Assembly (NCBI GenBank): GCA_913041095.1
Contig: CAJWIB010000169.1
Coordinates: forward strand, 1-6,334
Direction: 5' to 3'
Origin: an uncultured Rhodospirillaceae bacterium
GTDB taxonomy: Bacteria; Pseudomonadota; Alphaproteobacteria; Rhodospirillales; UBA2165
DNA length: 6,334 nucleotides
Shown here: piece after piece, positions 5,791 to 6,334 of the stretch
Layout of the letters: every line of letters starts with the position of its first letter
Numbering within the stretch: position 1 is the stretch's first letter
Notes under the pieces: model-generated
Told to the model about the DNA's origin: nothing
What the model saw: only the letters and a program-made list of their open reading frames with translations
Databases searched by the model: none
Made by a program: the position numbers and the translations under genes

Positions 5791-5795
5791 TCCTC
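5791..5795 (-). promoter_or_regulatory. Closely spaced ribosome binding site for the cckA TTG start
   Basis: GAGGA on the minus strand ends only 3 bases before the TTG at 5787-5785, shorter than the usual 5-9. The preceding codon in the same frame is ATT (5790-5788), itself a rare initiator but even closer. The same GAGGA overlaps a competing ATG at 5797 that opens a 9-codon frame ending inside cckA. Weak or regulated initiation is likely. Confidence 0.45.
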
Positions 5796-5882
5796 ATCAC
5801 GCCAACTACCCCAAACCATTTAATAGGTATATTATGACATTCATTGCGCGATTCGGGGTTAATCTTCAACCACCTATCTTAT

Positions 5883-5981
5883 CTAATTTAGAACCGGACC
5901 TGTAGTTTCTTTATTTTCTACATTTACATTGTCAGAAGCTGGTTGGTTTTCTTGATTTTTAGTCGGATCAACTTTAAGCAT
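5883..5981 (-). CDS. Small 32-codon hypothetical protein upstream of cckA
   Basis: An ATG at 5981 opens a 32-residue frame ending in TAG (5885-5883). The product is hydrophilic and rich in Asn, Gln and Glu, with no membrane segment, cysteine or recognised motif, and is probably disordered. Its first codons overlap the end of the preceding minus-strand frame by 8 bases (ATGCTTAA), a layout typical of translationally coupled genes and the best sign that it is real. I see no strong ribosome binding site. It would be co-transcribed with cckA, 95 bases downstream. No function can be assigned, and the frame is short enough to be chance. Confidence 0.35.
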   Translation of the reverse strand: MLKVDPTKNQENQPASDNVNVENKETTGPVLN

Positions 5982-6060
5982 CGTTTAGTCGTTTGCCAGT
6001 CGGTTCCCCTATCTTTTCTTCGCCATTACGTCGGCTACGGCGTTCTCCTTTCCATATGAT
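5974..6060 (-). pseudogene. 3' end of a disrupted gene upstream of cckA (possibly flhB)
   Basis: An open minus-strand frame runs from the transposase junction at about 6060 to TAA at 5976-5974. It encodes about 28 residues with a very basic, hydrophilic tail (Lys-Gly-Glu-Arg-Arg-Ser-Arg-Arg and onward to Asn-Asp-Ala). The start and most of the gene are absent because IS1380-type sequence takes over at the junction. In Caulobacter and relatives, as I remember, cckA lies downstream of the flagellar export gene flhB with a small ORF between; FlhB proteins end in a charged tail, so this may be its remnant. The tail alone is not diagnostic. It could also be an open frame with no gene behind it. 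Confidence 0.35.
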
Positions 6061-6065
6061 CTGGT

Positions 6066-6332
6066 TGGTTTTGCAACAACGAAGTTTGCCTCCAGCCTCA
6101 TGCCCTGGCCTGCAACCTCGCCAACTTCATGCGGACTTTAGCCCTGCCTGAAGAGGTAGAGCATTGGTCGTTGACCACGTTACGGGAAAAGCTGGTGAAG
6201 ATCGGAGCCAAGGTCGTTCGTCATGGCCGGTACGTCACTTTCCAATTGGCCGAGGTTGCCGTACCAAGGAGTTTGTTCCGGAGAATCCTGGGATTGATTG
6301 ATGATCTACGGCGGAGACCCGTTCCGGTGTAG
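6066..6332 (+). pseudogene. IS1380-family transposase, C-terminal remnant
   Basis: An open frame of 88 codons ending in TAG at 6330-6332. Its sequence matches, from memory, the C-terminal region of IS1380-type (DDE group 1) transposases: the block His-Ala-Leu-Ala-x-Asn-Leu-Ala-Asn-Phe is followed by Glu-His-Trp-Ser-Leu-Thr-Thr-Leu-Arg-Glu-Lys-Leu and Ile-Gly-Ala-Lys-Val-Val-Arg-His-Gly-Arg-Tyr-Val. The homology continues upstream of the ATG at 6129, so that Met is internal, not a start. An in-frame TGA at 6057-6059 and loss of similarity before about 6060 remove the catalytic DDE region, so the remnant cannot transpose. Several expected residues look changed just after the junction (Cys where Arg or Tyr is usual, Pro for Leu), as in a decaying copy. 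Confidence 0.75.
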
Positions 6333-6334
6333 GG
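6066..6334 (+). mobile_element. Right-hand portion of an IS1380-family insertion sequence, running to the window edge
   Basis: Only the 3' part of the element is present. Its left boundary is internal to the transposase at about 6060, and the right terminal inverted repeat would lie beyond the window, just past the transposase stop. No terminal repeat or target duplication is visible. The base composition is richer in G+C than the AT-rich stretch at 5800-5990, consistent with a separate origin. Confidence 0.65.

Noticed and set aside
5857..5862. A TTAACC half-site on the minus strand upstream of cckA, as in CtrA boxes
   Set aside because: There is no second TTAA half at the 7-base spacing. 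A six-base match in AT-rich DNA is expected by chance. The nearby TTAA at 5820-5823 is also not followed at the right spacing.
6129..6332. A separate 67-residue gene starting at ATG 6129
   Set aside because: Transposase homology continues upstream in the same frame, so this Met is internal to the IS1380 remnant.

Overview
The window looks like chromosomal DNA of a free-living alphaproteobacterium, probably Rhodospirillales-like. The main evidence is a CckA-type hybrid histidine kinase, the cell-cycle kinase typical of that class. The aromatic-acid genes (a UbiD-family decarboxylase and a LigC/PmdC-like dehydrogenase) fit this. All family assignments are from recognising sequence; no database search was run.

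Layout: (1) Positions 1-83, minus strand, hold the start of an exported protein, of which only the signal peptide lies in the window. (2) Positions 84-269 are a divergent intergenic region with two dyad-symmetric candidate operators and a candidate promoter in each direction. (3) Positions 270-3250, plus strand, hold four same-strand genes: a UbiD-family decarboxylase; a 51-codon ArfA-like ribosome-rescue gene; a short protein matching only the C-terminal part of a phytanoyl-CoA-dioxygenase-like enzyme; and a Gfo/Idh/MocA oxidoreductase closely resembling LigC/PmdC. (4) Positions 3253-5787, minus strand, hold cckA, which meets ligC tail to tail with 2 bases between the stops. (5) Positions 5788-6060, minus strand, hold a 32-codon ORF and, overlapping it by 8 bases, the last codons of another gene, possibly flhB. 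(6) From about 6060 to the window end there is the 3' part of an IS1380-family transposase on the plus strand, which cuts off the gene upstream of cckA.

How the genes may work together: UbiD enzymes remove or add a carboxyl group on aromatic or alpha,beta-unsaturated acids using prenylated FMN. LigC/PmdC oxidises the ring-cleavage product of protocatechuate 4,5-dioxygenase to 2-pyrone-4,6-dicarboxylate. With a divergent exported protein that could be a solute-binding component, the left half suggests part of an aromatic-acid uptake and catabolism locus. The ring-cleavage dioxygenase, the pyrone hydrolase and the prenyl-FMN synthase UbiX are not in the window. The ArfA-like gene and cckA are housekeeping functions that happen to lie next to it.

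I saw no tRNA, rRNA, CRISPR array or convincing intrinsic terminator. No stretch longer than 300 bases lacks a feature. The points most worth a second look are the unusual short ArfA-like protein, the substituted metal-ligand position in the UbiD protein, the truncated dioxygenase, the acidic cofactor-loop residue in the LigC homologue, a perfect 12-bp inverted repeat inside the cckA receiver codons, and the IS remnant joined to the cckA operon.
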